DNA of 18,474 bases from Gammaproteobacteria bacterium UBA6968 (GTDB lineage Bacteria; Pseudomonadota; Gammaproteobacteria; Pseudomonadales; Azotimanducaceae). The stretch covers positions 20,609 through 39,082 of the forward strand of contig DJYW01000123.1 in assembly GCA_002450255.1 (NCBI GenBank). The letters run 5' to 3'. Made by a program: the position numbers and the translations under genes. Below the pieces are notes generated by a model. That model was not told the DNA's origin. It did no database searches and saw only the letters and a program-made list of their open reading frames with translations. Positions 1 to 7,413 of this stretch are shown one piece after another; position 1 is the stretch's first letter; each line of letters opens with the position of its first letter.

Positions 1-24
1 ACCAGAAGACCAGAAGACCAGAAG
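1..24. repeat. 8-bp tandem repeat (ACCAGAAG x3)
   Basis: Three perfect head-to-tail copies of ACCAGAAG open the window, so the array may continue to the left. The last copy also supplies one arm of an inverted repeat: GACCAGA at 16-22 pairs with TCTGGTC at 37-43 across a 14-nt loop. It lies in the non-coding region upstream of gloB. No function can be read from it. It resembles the other short-unit arrays of this window (3098-3128 and 7500-7539). Confidence 0.75.
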
Positions 25-83
25 CGAGAGCGAGGGTCTGGTCAAAAGATGAGCCGTCCTAACAGCCGGCGATTATTCACGAC

Positions 84-124
84 GACTAGGAAAGCGGAGC
101 AAAGATTTAAATGCCCCGCTAGTC
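84..124 (+). promoter_or_regulatory. imperfect inverted repeat in the gloB leader
   Basis: AGCGGAGC (93-100) pairs with GCCCCGCT (113-120), with one A-C mismatch and a 12-nt A/T-rich loop. The flanks GACT (84-87) and AGTC (121-124) could extend the stem after a 5-nt bulge. It ends about 35 nt before the gloB start codon and is not followed by a T run, so it is not a terminator. It could be an operator or a structured leader. The assignment as regulatory is inference. Confidence 0.3.
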
Positions 125-159
125 ACACTAATTAATGTCTATTATTTTGGAGGAGCACC

Positions 160-927
160 ATGAGTTTAGTAGTTCACCAATTCCCTTGTTTAAACGATAA
201 CTATGGATTTCTGGTTCATGACACGGAATCCGGGGCCACCGCGACTATCGATACGCCCGATGCCGAGGCGATAAACGCGGCTTTGGCAACTCAGGGCTGG
301 TCCCTAACACATATTCTGAATACTCATCACCACTTCGATCATGCAGGCGGTAACCAGGCTTTAAAGGAACGTTGGGGCTGCACGGTAATAGGTGCCGCGG
401 CGGACGCCACGCGTATCCCTGGCATCGACCATGAGGTAGTAGAGAACGATGACGTTGCAATCGGTTCTTTGCACGCCCAAGTATTTGATGTGCCGGGCCA
501 TACTAGCGGTCACATTGCTTACTATTTCGCTGCTGATGATGTGATATTTGTTGGTGACACCTTGTTTGCTCTGGGATGCGGGCGCTTGTTCGAAGGGACC
601 CCACAGCAAATGTGGGCTAGTTTAAGCAAGATCAATGCTTTGCCGGAACACACCAAAGTTTATTGCGCGCACGAGTACACTCAGGCGAATGCCCAGTTCG
701 CTTTGTCAGTAGAACCTGATAATCCGAAGCTGCAGGCTCGGGTGGTAGAGATAGAGCGGCTGCGTAGTGCGGGCCAACCCACCGTTCCAACTGTGTTGAG
801 TTTGGAGCAAGAAACAAACCCGTTCTTACGCCCAGATAGCGCCGAACTCCAAGCCGTATTGGGTATGGTCGGAGCCGATCATGTAGATGTCTTCGCCGAG
901 ACCCGTCGTCGCAAAGACCAGTTTTAA
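160..927 (+). CDS. gloB: hydroxyacylglutathione hydrolase (glyoxalase II)
   Basis: Glyoxalase II is a cytosolic metallo-beta-lactamase-fold enzyme. It hydrolyses S-lactoylglutathione to D-lactate and glutathione, the second step of methylglyoxal detoxification. The metal-binding motif is complete: THHHFDH with H56, H58, D60 and H61, then H114 (PGHTSGH), D133 (VGDTLF) and H171 (CAHEYT). The C-terminus RRRKDQF is the usual glutathione-binding end of GloB, and 255 aa is the normal length, so the gene is intact. The ATG is preceded by a strong GGAGGAG ribosome-binding site at 149-155. The next gene, rarD, starts 2 nt after the stop, so the two are probably co-transcribed. No glyoxalase I gene lies in the window. 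Identification is secure. Confidence 0.97.
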   Translation: MSLVVHQFPCLNDNYGFLVHDTESGATATIDTPDAEAINAALATQGWSLTHILNTHHHFDHAGGNQALKERWGCTVIGAAADATRIPGIDHEVVENDDVAIGSLHAQVFDVPGHTSGHIAYYFAADDVIFVGDTLFALGCGRLFEGTPQQMWASLSKINALPEHTKVYCAHEYTQANAQFALSVEPDNPKLQARVVEIERLRSAGQPTVPTVLSLEQETNPFLRPDSAELQAVLGMVGADHVDVFAETRRRKDQF

Positions 928-929
928 TC

Positions 930-1820
930 TTGGCGTCGGTGGACCCGCAAAGGGAAACAGCCCAAGGGCTTGCCTATGCTCTATTGGCATATGGTATTTG
1001 GGGGTTCGCACCCATCTATTTTGTTTGGGTTAGCTTCGCTGGTCCGTTCGAAGTCTTGGCATACCGCGTGGTTTGGGCAATCCCCTGTCTGCTCATTCTT
1101 CTGACAGCAACACGCCAGTGGCAAGCGCTGTTCAAAATCGACAATCGCGAGAGAGCTTTCTTGCTCGCCACAGGGCTGTGTCTGATTGTCAATTGGTGTA
1201 CGTTCATTTGGGCGGTACAAAGCCAACGTTTGGCTGAAGCGAGTTTGGGATACTTTATTAATCCACTAATCAATATCGTTTTAGGTCGCCTGTTTTTGAG
1301 TGAGCGGCTGCGTCCGCTGCAAGCGTTAGCCGTTCTCTTGGCGATGCTGGGCATTGGCCTGGAGCTTGCTGTGCTCAAGACATTGCCTTGGGTTGGTCTC
1401 GTGCTCGCGTTTTCTTTCGGTTTTTATGGTCTTTTGCGCAAGCAGGTTAGCGTGCCGTCAGCTGTCGGCTTGAGCGTGGAGACCAGTCTACTTGCACCAT
1501 TTGCTATCCTGTTCCTTGTGATACATGGGTCCGGCGGTGAAGTTCGGTCGCTTGTGGACCTTGCAAAATTCAGTGTCGGCGGCGTGGTAAGTGTCGTGCC
1601 ATTGGTTTTGTTTGCCGCGGCAGCGATTCGTCTGCCTCTTACAACGCTTGGTTTTGCCCAATATATCGCACCAACTATTTCGCTCATGCTGGCGGTATTT
1701 CTGTATGGAGAGGCGGTGGCAGATCAGCGCTGGGTTACTTTCGCTATGATTTGGACAGCTTTGGCGCTGTTTAGCTTGGAAGGGCTTTATCAGAGCCGAC
1801 AAAAACCGAGAGTTGCTTAG
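930..1820 (+). CDS. rarD: RarD-type EamA/DMT-family permease
   Basis: This is an inner-membrane protein of the drug/metabolite transporter superfamily, RarD subfamily, named from the chloramphenicol-sensitivity protein of enterobacteria. The substrate is not established. The sequence is almost entirely hydrophobic helices, and ten membrane spans in two EamA halves are expected for the family. The conserved stretch NWCTFIWAVQ (88-97) followed by SLGYFINPL (105-113) and FAQYIAPT (242-249) is characteristic of RarD. The length of 296 aa is normal. The start is TTG at 930, 2 nt after the gloB stop. No separate ribosome-binding site is visible, so translation is probably coupled to gloB. A GTG at 939 is an alternative start. 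The 77 bp between its stop and the convergent lipoprotein gene show no clear terminator. Confidence 0.9.
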   Translation: MASVDPQRETAQGLAYALLAYGIWGFAPIYFVWVSFAGPFEVLAYRVVWAIPCLLILLTATRQWQALFKIDNRERAFLLATGLCLIVNWCTFIWAVQSQRLAEASLGYFINPLINIVLGRLFLSERLRPLQALAVLLAMLGIGLELAVLKTLPWVGLVLAFSFGFYGLLRKQVSVPSAVGLSVETSLLAPFAILFLVIHGSGGEVRSLVDLAKFSVGGVVSVVPLVLFAAAAIRLPLTTLGFAQYIAPTISLMLAVFLYGEAVADQRWVTFAMIWTALALFSLEGLYQSRQKPRVA

Positions 1821-1897
1821 AGAATTTTGATAAGCGAGACATCGCTGTCAGTGCATATATTGCCTAGGCTCTGGAATATGCTAAGTTGCTATTCTAC

Positions 1898-2602
1898 TCA
1901 AAGTCGTTCTTCCGCGCGATTAGCCGCTCGCGAGAGCGATTTCATTGAGCGCAGAAAAGGCTGCATCCGGTTATATGGGGCACGCAGGTTTCGCGCGGCT
2001 CTTTTAGCCTCTTCTTTGCTTTCGTATGGGCTTAGCACCAACGCGTAAAATATCTGTCCCTTTGAGTAAACTGCAGTGATATAAGCTTTTTCCAGAGGGG
2101 CTTTATTAAGCAAATCCTCTACTTTTGATCGATCTCGCATGGCGATTAATTGCATCGCCCAACGGTCTGCAGAATCATCAATAATCGCTTTGTCGTTAGA
2201 GGCTAATGTTTTTGATGGGGGAGGGATTGCTTTACTACCCGCAATTAGGTTGCCACCCTTTTGTGATTGCATGGGTTCGATCAGGCGGCGCCAGCTCTTA
2301 GCGACTAATTTTTTCTGACCAGGTTTCTCGGTAGCCGAAGTGGTCGGGTGTTGTATGGCGGGTTGGGTTTTTTGTGCGCTCGAAAAGTCGTGCGTCGTTT
2401 TGTTTGTGCAGTCCCACTCAGCGTTGTCCGCGTCTGGCTGGCAGTAGTATTGTTCTGTCGGATTCGCGGTATTGGTTACATCGTTCGTTGCAGAGCTCGA
2501 ACAACTTGCTAGTGCGGCGATGCAAAGAATGCTGATACCAATAGCGAACGGTTTTTTTGCTGTGATTAGTTTTTTCAAAATATTGTTCCGGAGAAGGCGC
2601 AT
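1898..2602 (-). CDS. SPOR-domain lipoprotein
   Basis: The N-terminus has basic residues, a hydrophobic segment (about 18-33) and the lipobox LASC, so Cys34 should be lipidated and the protein anchored in a membrane facing the periplasm. Residues +2 and +3 are Ser, not Asp, which favours the outer membrane. A polar linker of about 110 residues contains two further Cys (54 and 65) and is rich in Ser, Thr and Lys. The C-terminal part, about 147-217 (WAMQLIAM, VEDLL, YITAVYSKGQIFYALVLSPY, EEAKRAARNL), fits a SPOR domain. Such domains bind denuded glycan strands at the division site, so a cell-wall or septal role is inferred. The start is ATG with a weak GA-rich upstream sequence. A TTG eight codons further in (codon 9) would give a more typical signal-peptide length. 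Confidence 0.8.
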   Translation of the reverse strand: MRLLRNNILKKLITAKKPFAIGISILCIAALASCSSSATNDVTNTANPTEQYYCQPDADNAEWDCTNKTTHDFSSAQKTQPAIQHPTTSATEKPGQKKLVAKSWRRLIEPMQSQKGGNLIAGSKAIPPPSKTLASNDKAIIDDSADRWAMQLIAMRDRSKVEDLLNKAPLEKAYITAVYSKGQIFYALVLSPYESKEEAKRAARNLRAPYNRMQPFLRSMKSLSRAANRAEERL

Positions 2603-3097
2603 GCTTTCATCAGTTGTAATATCTCTCGTCGTTGGCTGGTTAACGTCAGTGATTTGTTTACCGATAGTATATTACTTAGCCGAGCTTTTATGAATGGAAA
2701 CAATTTGCATATGCAGGTCACTGCTTATAACTCGTATGGACGTTGGATGGGGCTGCCTTTTGATCGACCGATATCTGAGTGCTTGGTCTGTTTCTCACAA
2801 TGAAAGGAGTTTTCTACTACTCTTCGTTTCAAATGATAGTGCAACCATAACGAATTAGTGGGTGCATACTTTCCGCCGTGTTTTTTTGATTGCGGCATGG
2901 AGTAGATGGCTCGACTCAGAACTCAATAACGAACATTTTTAGTCAGAGAATTTACACTTTTTGATTAGGGGCCTGCTGTTGCATATTGCTATCGAGTGGG
3001 CAGATGCTAGCGCCAGGGCAGCTCATTTTCTGAGCACCTTGGCGCATGAATGTTCATCTTAGGTTGACCTTGGCAAGTCATATGGAGGGTCAGATGG

Positions 3098-3128
3098 TGG
3101 AGAGTTGGAGAGTTGGAGAGTTGGAGAG
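3098..3128. repeat. 8-bp tandem repeat (TTGGAGAG x3 plus partial)
   Basis: One 7-nt partial unit (3098-3104) is followed by three perfect copies of TTGGAGAG at 3105-3112, 3113-3120 and 3121-3128. The unit length is not a multiple of three, so a change in copy number would shift any frame that crosses it. It begins 2 nt after an ATG at 3094 that has GGAGG upstream at 3084-3088. The array is purine-rich on the plus strand, so the Shine-Dalgarno-like match may simply reflect composition. Confidence 0.8.
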
Positions 3129-3308
3129 GGCTAGAGCGGCGCGGAGATGGGGCCAGCAGATTTACACAGGAATCAGTTGTCGTGCTCAAGTGCCTGATCA
3201 TATGACCATAGGTGAGCAGCATCGGTTGTTGTTATAGGCCGTGCAGCGTTACCGACAACCACCCAGTCAAGTTTTGCCGACGCTTTTGCCGTTAGAGTGT
3301 TCTTCATC

Positions 3309-3341
3309 CGTTCCCTTCGCGTTCCGTTCCCGCCTCGTTCC
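3309..3341. repeat. degenerate CGTTCC repeat cluster
   Basis: CGTTCC occurs at 3309-3314, 3320-3325, 3325-3330 and 3336-3341, separated by C/T-rich fillers (GGAACG on the other strand). The spacing is irregular, so this looks like a decayed simple-sequence array rather than a regular repeat. No function is evident. Confidence 0.45.
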
Positions 3342-3584
3342 TTGCGGGTTCGCTGTTCGGGGTGCTTTATGCCCACGAAAGAATCGATGTGCGGGCGATG
3401 CCCGAAGTAACTCAAGATCTGGCGTTCGGAATGAATCCATGCAAAAGCCTGGTCGTGCCCAGTGCCGAAGAAAACTGTCTGCAAGGGAGTGCACTGCAGG
3501 GAAATAGTTCGTATAGTTTCTGTAACATTACTCGGCTAGATTTAACGGATTCAGGATTAACGCATAATCAAGTAAGGGGACACA

Positions 3585-4184
3585 ATGACGGCAACGTTAT
3601 CCGATTTTCATCGGGTTCCACGGATACTAAGATTAAATATCGCTGGACAACCGGTCGAATGGGTTAGCTGGCAAGACGCTGTGTGTCTGTACTCCCGCGA
3701 CTTGGTTAGCTGGACGATTGGCGACCCTTTACTGACATTACGTGGGGGTCATTCGCGTGTCGACAGCTGTACCAGCGTCGTTGAGATCCACTCTATTATC
3801 GCTTGCCAAGGGCGCGTGGTGTCCCGCTCCTCGCATATCCCGCCGCTGACTAATCAAGCACTCTTCGGTCGCGACGGTAATCTTTGCCTTTACTGCGGCA
3901 AGCATTTCAGTGACCAAGAGTTGTCTCGTGATCACGTGCTTCCAGTCTCTAAGGGTGGCCAGGACACCTGGGATAATGTGGTCGCCTGTTGCCGACGCTG
4001 TAACCATTTCAAAGGCGACAGACTGTTGGAGAGCACTTCATTAGAGTTGCTCGCATTGCCGTATGTGCCGAATTTTGCCGAATATTTGGCGCTGATTAAT
4101 TCTGGAAGAATATTGGGCGATCAGATGGCATTTTTACGTAAGAGTTTTGGGTCCCAAAGTCGTTTGAAAGAACCGGCGCACTAA
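3585..4184 (+). CDS. stand-alone HNH endonuclease-domain protein
   Basis: This 199-aa protein carries a C-terminal HNH (beta-beta-alpha metal) nuclease module: CLYC (C101, C104), the DH pair D116/H117 (RDHVLP), N131 (WDNVV), and CRRCN (C136, C139, N140) followed by H141. The four cysteines form the structural zinc site and H117 is the expected general base. The N-terminal 90 residues (LRLNIAGQPVEWVSWQDA, LRGGHSR, IHSIIACQG) and the tail (LLALPYVPNFAEYLAL, ILGDQMAFL) match a family I recall as widespread in gammaproteobacteria without phage or intron context. The target is unknown. The start ATG has GGGG 4 nt upstream. There is no methyltransferase or immunity gene beside it, so it is unlikely to be a restriction enzyme or toxin. 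Confidence 0.85.
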   Translation: MTATLSDFHRVPRILRLNIAGQPVEWVSWQDAVCLYSRDLVSWTIGDPLLTLRGGHSRVDSCTSVVEIHSIIACQGRVVSRSSHIPPLTNQALFGRDGNLCLYCGKHFSDQELSRDHVLPVSKGGQDTWDNVVACCRRCNHFKGDRLLESTSLELLALPYVPNFAEYLALINSGRILGDQMAFLRKSFGSQSRLKEPAH

Positions 4185-4259
4185 GATAAGAGCACTGGAC
4201 AAAGCGAAACGACCACCGCGTTTGGTGTCGGCCATTGCAGGCGTGTCAACTCATAAGGG

Positions 4260-5318
4260 CTAACGAAAGCCACGGATACAGTCATGTTGGTGAAACCAAT
4301 CTCTTGACTGCATGGCAATTTCCGGCAGGAATCGACTTCCCAAGATCACGCTAAGCGCGTAGCCGGCCCGGCGCGACGGTGCTTCCTCTAGTAATGATCG
4401 CAACGCCTTTTGTGCTTCTCTTTCTACTCTTCGAGCTCTGACTTGGCGAAAACGCTGGAAGCTGGCCAACCCCTCATCGATTGCTTCTTCATAGTTTTCC
4501 AACATGCGGGAAACGACCCACGCATCTTCGAGACCTAGCAAGTCGCCGTAAAGCAGCCCCGGGTTAGGGCGGTGGGCGTCGCGCCCGAGATATACTCTGC
4601 GGCCTTCAACAAAATGTCTGCGGACGCCAGAGGTTGCGACCTTCGCAGGTTGAATCATGGCGGTTTCGATAGCAGGCGCAAGCGATGCGTGCCACTCGGT
4701 TGGATCGAACGGCCTTTGGGGGGATGTAATGAGCCTGAAATGGCAGGCTTCGCGGCTCGACCATTGGTAAATGTATTGCCCTTTACCTAGCCACGTTACG
4801 TTTGCATGTGGGTTGCTTGGCGCTTCCGCAAGATCGGCTTCATATTCGATAACGTCCAACGCTTCGATCCAGTTAACTGGCGAAGCGTCGGTGGTCAGGG
4901 TAACGGTATACTGAGATTCGATCGGTACTATGGAGTCAATGTCTTGGAGCGGGATGCCACCACTTCCACGGACCTCCTCTTGTAGGAGTTTGATTAACGC
5001 CGCGCTACTGAAGTTGATCAGCGCTGCGCCGTAGCGCTGTTGATAAAACTGTCCCAAGGGCAATTCGCTTAGCAAAAAAGCACTTCGCCCTAACCGTACT
5101 TGTTCTCTATCTGGTTGGTAGCCGTAGTCTTCCAGAGGCTGTTTGCATAGGGCCTGCAGTAACCTCGTTGCACATGCTGGCGCACTAACTGCTTGGGTAG
5201 TGGTTGTGAGGTTCGCTGGCAGTGCAAAGTGGTCTAAGTCGCTGAAGCCACCCGCCCGGCAAGCTAGGATAGTCATCCATGCGGTGGGGTCGGTCCCTAC
5301 GACCGCCAATTTGTGCAC
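4260..5318 (-). CDS. degenerate flavin-monooxygenase-like protein
   Basis: The gene encodes 352 aa with the overall plan of the UbiH/PHBH-type FAD-dependent hydroxylases, but the cofactor motifs are eroded. The N-terminal beta strand leads into VGTDPTAW (7-14) instead of a GxGxxG dinucleotide loop. The place of the central DG motif (about 158-163) has no such pair. The C-terminal GDAAHxxxPxxGQG motif appears as GRDAHRPNPGLLYGD (245-259), with Arg where the FAD-contacting Asp is expected. The following helix pattern (GLEDAWVVSRML, then FQRFRQVRARRVE) is clearly that of the family. Start is GTG, sharing one base with the cysS stop (TAGTG), so translation is coupled to cysS. The reading frame is intact, which argues for selection rather than decay. 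A tryptophan-halogenase relationship is possible from the Trp after the loop. No activity is assigned. Confidence 0.65.
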   Translation of the reverse strand: MHKLAVVGTDPTAWMTILACRAGGFSDLDHFALPANLTTTTQAVSAPACATRLLQALCKQPLEDYGYQPDREQVRLGRSAFLLSELPLGQFYQQRYGAALINFSSAALIKLLQEEVRGSGGIPLQDIDSIVPIESQYTVTLTTDASPVNWIEALDVIEYEADLAEAPSNPHANVTWLGKGQYIYQWSSREACHFRLITSPQRPFDPTEWHASLAPAIETAMIQPAKVATSGVRRHFVEGRRVYLGRDAHRPNPGLLYGDLLGLEDAWVVSRMLENYEEAIDEGLASFQRFRQVRARRVEREAQKALRSLLEEAPSRRAGYALSVILGSRFLPEIAMQSRDWFHQHDCIRGFR

Positions 5319-6733
5319 TATTGTCTACGCCAACGAGTACCCTCGCGTGAGTCCTCGAGTTCAATACCTAATGCCAGTAACTCGTCGCGAATTGCATCGG
5401 CTTTACTGAATTCTTTATTTGCGCGGGCGGCTTTGCGAGCCGCGATGTGACCTTCAATTTCCTGCGCAGAAAGCGTTTTGTCACTCGCCCTGCCAGTCGC
5501 TTGGGTAAAGTAGGACTCGGCGTTTTGTTGCAGCAAACCCAAAAGCCATCCTCCTGAGCGCAACGTGTCCGCGCAACGCGCGCGAGCTTCATCGTTGTCG
5601 CAACGCCTGAGTTCTGCAGCCGCGCCGTGCAGCGCTGCTAATGCCTGTGGCGTATTGAGGTCGTCGCAGAGCGGCTGGATAACGGACGCTGGAAATGCGT
5701 CTATCGGTTGCTCAGCATAATTTGCCGTTGCCGAAGGTTCGGCATAATCGAAATCTCGAAGCACCTGATACAAACCGTCTAGGCTGGCCCGCGCTTGGCC
5801 AATTTGTTCGTCAGACCAATTCAAAGTGGAGCGGTACTGACCGCTTAGCAACGCATACCGGAGCACTTCACCTTGATGCTGCTCAGTCAGCGAACGAATG
5901 CTCTGAATATTGCCAAGCGACTTCGACATCTTTTCACCGCCGAAGTTGAGCATACCGCTGTGCATCCAATAGCGAGCGAAAACGCTGGTCTGGTGAGCAC
6001 ACCGGCTTTGCGCCGATTCGTTTTCGTGGTGCGGGAACATTAGATCAGAGCCGCCACCATGGATGTCGATGGTGGTGCCTAAATGCTGATGGATCATCGC
6101 AGAACATTCGATATGCCAGCCGGGTCTGCCGCGTCCCCATGGGCTATCCCACCCTGGTAGGTCAGCACTGGAGGGTTTCCACAAAACGAAGTCTTTCGGA
6201 TCTCGCTTGTAGTCGGCTACTTCTACTCTAGCGCCATCGATCATTTCGTCCAGGCTACGTTTGGATAGTTCCCCGTAATTGGGGTCTGAGGGCACGTGGA
6301 AAAGCACGTGACCCTTAGAGGGGTAGGCGTGCCCCTTTTCGATCAGCACTTCGATCATAGCCAAAATGGCGTCAATATGATGGGTCGCTCTCGGATAAAG
6401 ATGCGCTTTGCGTGCGCCTAGAGAGTCGATGTCCTGCAAGTAGGCTTCGCTAAAACGCTGCGTTAGTTCAGCAATAGTTTCGCTGTTTTCCGCCGCTGCA
6501 GCGTTGATTTTGTCGTCGATATCAGTGATGTTGGCGACGTACTTGACTGCGGGATACGCGGCGCTGAGGAGCCTGACCAATACATCGAAAACAACCGGCG
6601 GTCGCGCGTTACCGATATGAGCTAGGTCATAGACGGTTGGCCCACACACATAAATTGTGACGCACTCCGGATTCACCGGGACGAATAATTCTTTGCTGCC
6701 AGTCAGGGTGTTGTGCAGATAGATATCAGGCAT
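5318..6733 (-). CDS. cysS: cysteinyl-tRNA synthetase
   Basis: Class I aminoacyl-tRNA synthetase that charges tRNA-Cys with cysteine in the cytoplasm. The HIGN signature is at 39-42 and KMSKS at 268-272. The zinc ligands used for cysteine recognition are present (C30, C210, H235, E239). GWHIECSAM and [14 protein letters not shown] are hallmarks of CysS, and 471 aa is close to the usual 460-470. The start is ATG at 6733. A possible -10 element (TACTAT) lies about 40 nt upstream, without a good -35. The stop overlaps the first base of the flavoprotein-like gene, so cysS probably heads a two-gene operon. The gene is divergent from the YkoF-like gene across 179 bp. Confidence 0.98.
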   Translation of the reverse strand: MPDIYLHNTLTGSKELFVPVNPECVTIYVCGPTVYDLAHIGNARPPVVFDVLVRLLSAAYPAVKYVANITDIDDKINAAAAENSETIAELTQRFSEAYLQDIDSLGARKAHLYPRATHHIDAILAMIEVLIEKGHAYPSKGHVLFHVPSDPNYGELSKRSLDEMIDGARVEVADYKRDPKDFVLWKPSSADLPGWDSPWGRGRPGWHIECSAMIHQHLGTTIDIHGGGSDLMFPHHENESAQSRCAHQTSVFARYWMHSGMLNFGGEKMSKSLGNIQSIRSLTEQHQGEVLRYALLSGQYRSTLNWSDEQIGQARASLDGLYQVLRDFDYAEPSATANYAEQPIDAFPASVIQPLCDDLNTPQALAALHGAAAELRRCDNDEARARCADTLRSGGWLLGLLQQNAESYFTQATGRASDKTLSAQEIEGHIAARKAARANKEFSKADAIRDELLALGIELEDSREGTRWRRQ

Positions 6734-6912
6734 GGGTGTATATGCTTGGGTGGTTCAGTCGAAGCGCAAGATAGTACCATGCCAGTGCCAGCGGGACAGC
6801 GCTCAAGACTCGGTAAGGTCTCCGCAAAGGGTCCTAGCGAACGCGCCCGCAAATGATACCCCGATAGAAAACTTCAAAACGAAATCCCAAACAGAAATGC
6901 AGGAGACAGCTA

Positions 6913-7197
6913 ATGGGAAAACTGCCCGCGGATAAAACAGCTATGGTTGAAGTGAGTGCCTATCCATTGCGTGATGACTACATTGCCGCTATCGACGACT
7001 TGATTGACCAGTTGAGTGGCTGTGATCACTTAGAGGTTACAACTAATCGAATGAGTACGCTGGTATTCGGCCCGTATCGTCACCTTATGGAGTGCCTGAC
7101 TTTGGCGATGGAACGCAACAGCGTACAGTTTGGAACGATCTCATACGTGGTTAAGGTGCTGCCTAAGGCCGAGCGTGAACTTAACGGATATCGTTGA
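6913..7197 (+). CDS. YkoF-like thiamine/HMP-binding-fold protein
   Basis: This small protein (94 aa) has the pattern of the YkoF/MTH1187 superfamily, whose members bind thiamine or its hydroxymethylpyrimidine (HMP) part. A first strand VEVSAYPL (12-19) is followed by a helix (DDYIAAIDDLIDQL), then TNRMSTLVFG (44-53) and a second helix-strand unit ending YVVKVLP (78-84). The TNxMSTxVFG stretch is what I recognise from the family. It is a single-domain form, probably acting as a dimer. AGGAG at 6901-6905 sits 7 nt before the ATG, supporting this start. No thiamine gene and no TPP riboswitch is visible nearby, so a role in thiamine physiology is family-based inference only. Confidence 0.75.
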   Translation: MGKLPADKTAMVEVSAYPLRDDYIAAIDDLIDQLSGCDHLEVTTNRMSTLVFGPYRHLMECLTLAMERNSVQFGTISYVVKVLPKAERELNGYR

Positions 7198-7367
7198 TCG
7201 TTACGTCTACCTGCTAGTCATATGAGACAGTCGTTAGATTTTGATCTCTGATTGAGCAAAATTTTTGCCTCAAATGCCTTTTGTCGGATCATTACTACCG
7301 AATTGGCTTATCTCTTTTGAAAATCGTTTGCCAAAGGTCCAGGCTTTTAAACAGGTAGTTGTTTGGG

Positions 7368-7387
7368 GTGGCGCTGTGGCGCCACAG
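7368..7387. promoter_or_regulatory. GC-rich hairpin / palindrome
   Basis: GTGGCGC (7368-7374) and GCGCCAC (7379-7385) form a perfect 7-bp stem with a TGTG loop. Shifted by a few bases, CTGTGGCGCCACAG (7374-7387) is also a perfect 14-bp palindrome, so the site can be read either as an RNA hairpin or as a dimeric protein-binding site. No T run follows on either strand, so it is not an intrinsic terminator. Its role is unknown. Confidence 0.4.
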
Positions 7388-7413
7388 ATCCTCCGGCATT
7401 CCGAACGGCTTGT

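Larger units (their letters stand above)
2603..3584. other. gene-poor intergenic region (~1 kb)
   Basis: This lies between the divergent starts of the SPOR lipoprotein gene and the HNH gene. It contains two simple-sequence arrays (3098-3128 and 3309-3341, listed separately) and only short frames. One frame at 2694-2858 (54 codons, plus) has no ribosome-binding site. One at 3094-3237 (47 codons, plus) has GGAGG five nt before its ATG but is built partly from the repeat. Between about 3170 and 3490 two overlapping minus-strand frames are open but resemble nothing I recognise and lack ribosome-binding sites. No tRNA, transposase or terminator was found. It could be decayed coding sequence or a repeat-rich spacer. 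Confidence 0.5.

Noticed and set aside
1827..2048. plus-strand frame after rarD
   Set aside because: It overlaps the 3' end of the lipoprotein gene on the other strand and has no ribosome-binding site or recognisable sequence.
2694..2858. 54-codon plus-strand ORF in the intergenic gap
   Set aside because: There is no ribosome-binding site and no known similarity; it is short enough to be chance.
1..3128. CRISPR array from the short repeats at 1-24 and 3098-3128
   Set aside because: Units are 8 bp and directly adjacent, with no spacers and no cas genes, so these are simple tandem repeats.
4210..4232. terminator after the HNH gene
   Set aside because: A bulged 7-bp stem is present, but there is no T run on either strand.
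4260..5318. calling the flavoprotein-like gene an active UbiH-type hydroxylase or tryptophan halogenase
   Set aside because: The FAD-binding motifs needed for either are not intact, and the lysine motif expected of halogenases was not seen.
6734..6912. TPP riboswitch upstream of the YkoF-like gene
   Set aside because: The conserved CUGAGA and the other core segments of the THI element are absent from the leader.
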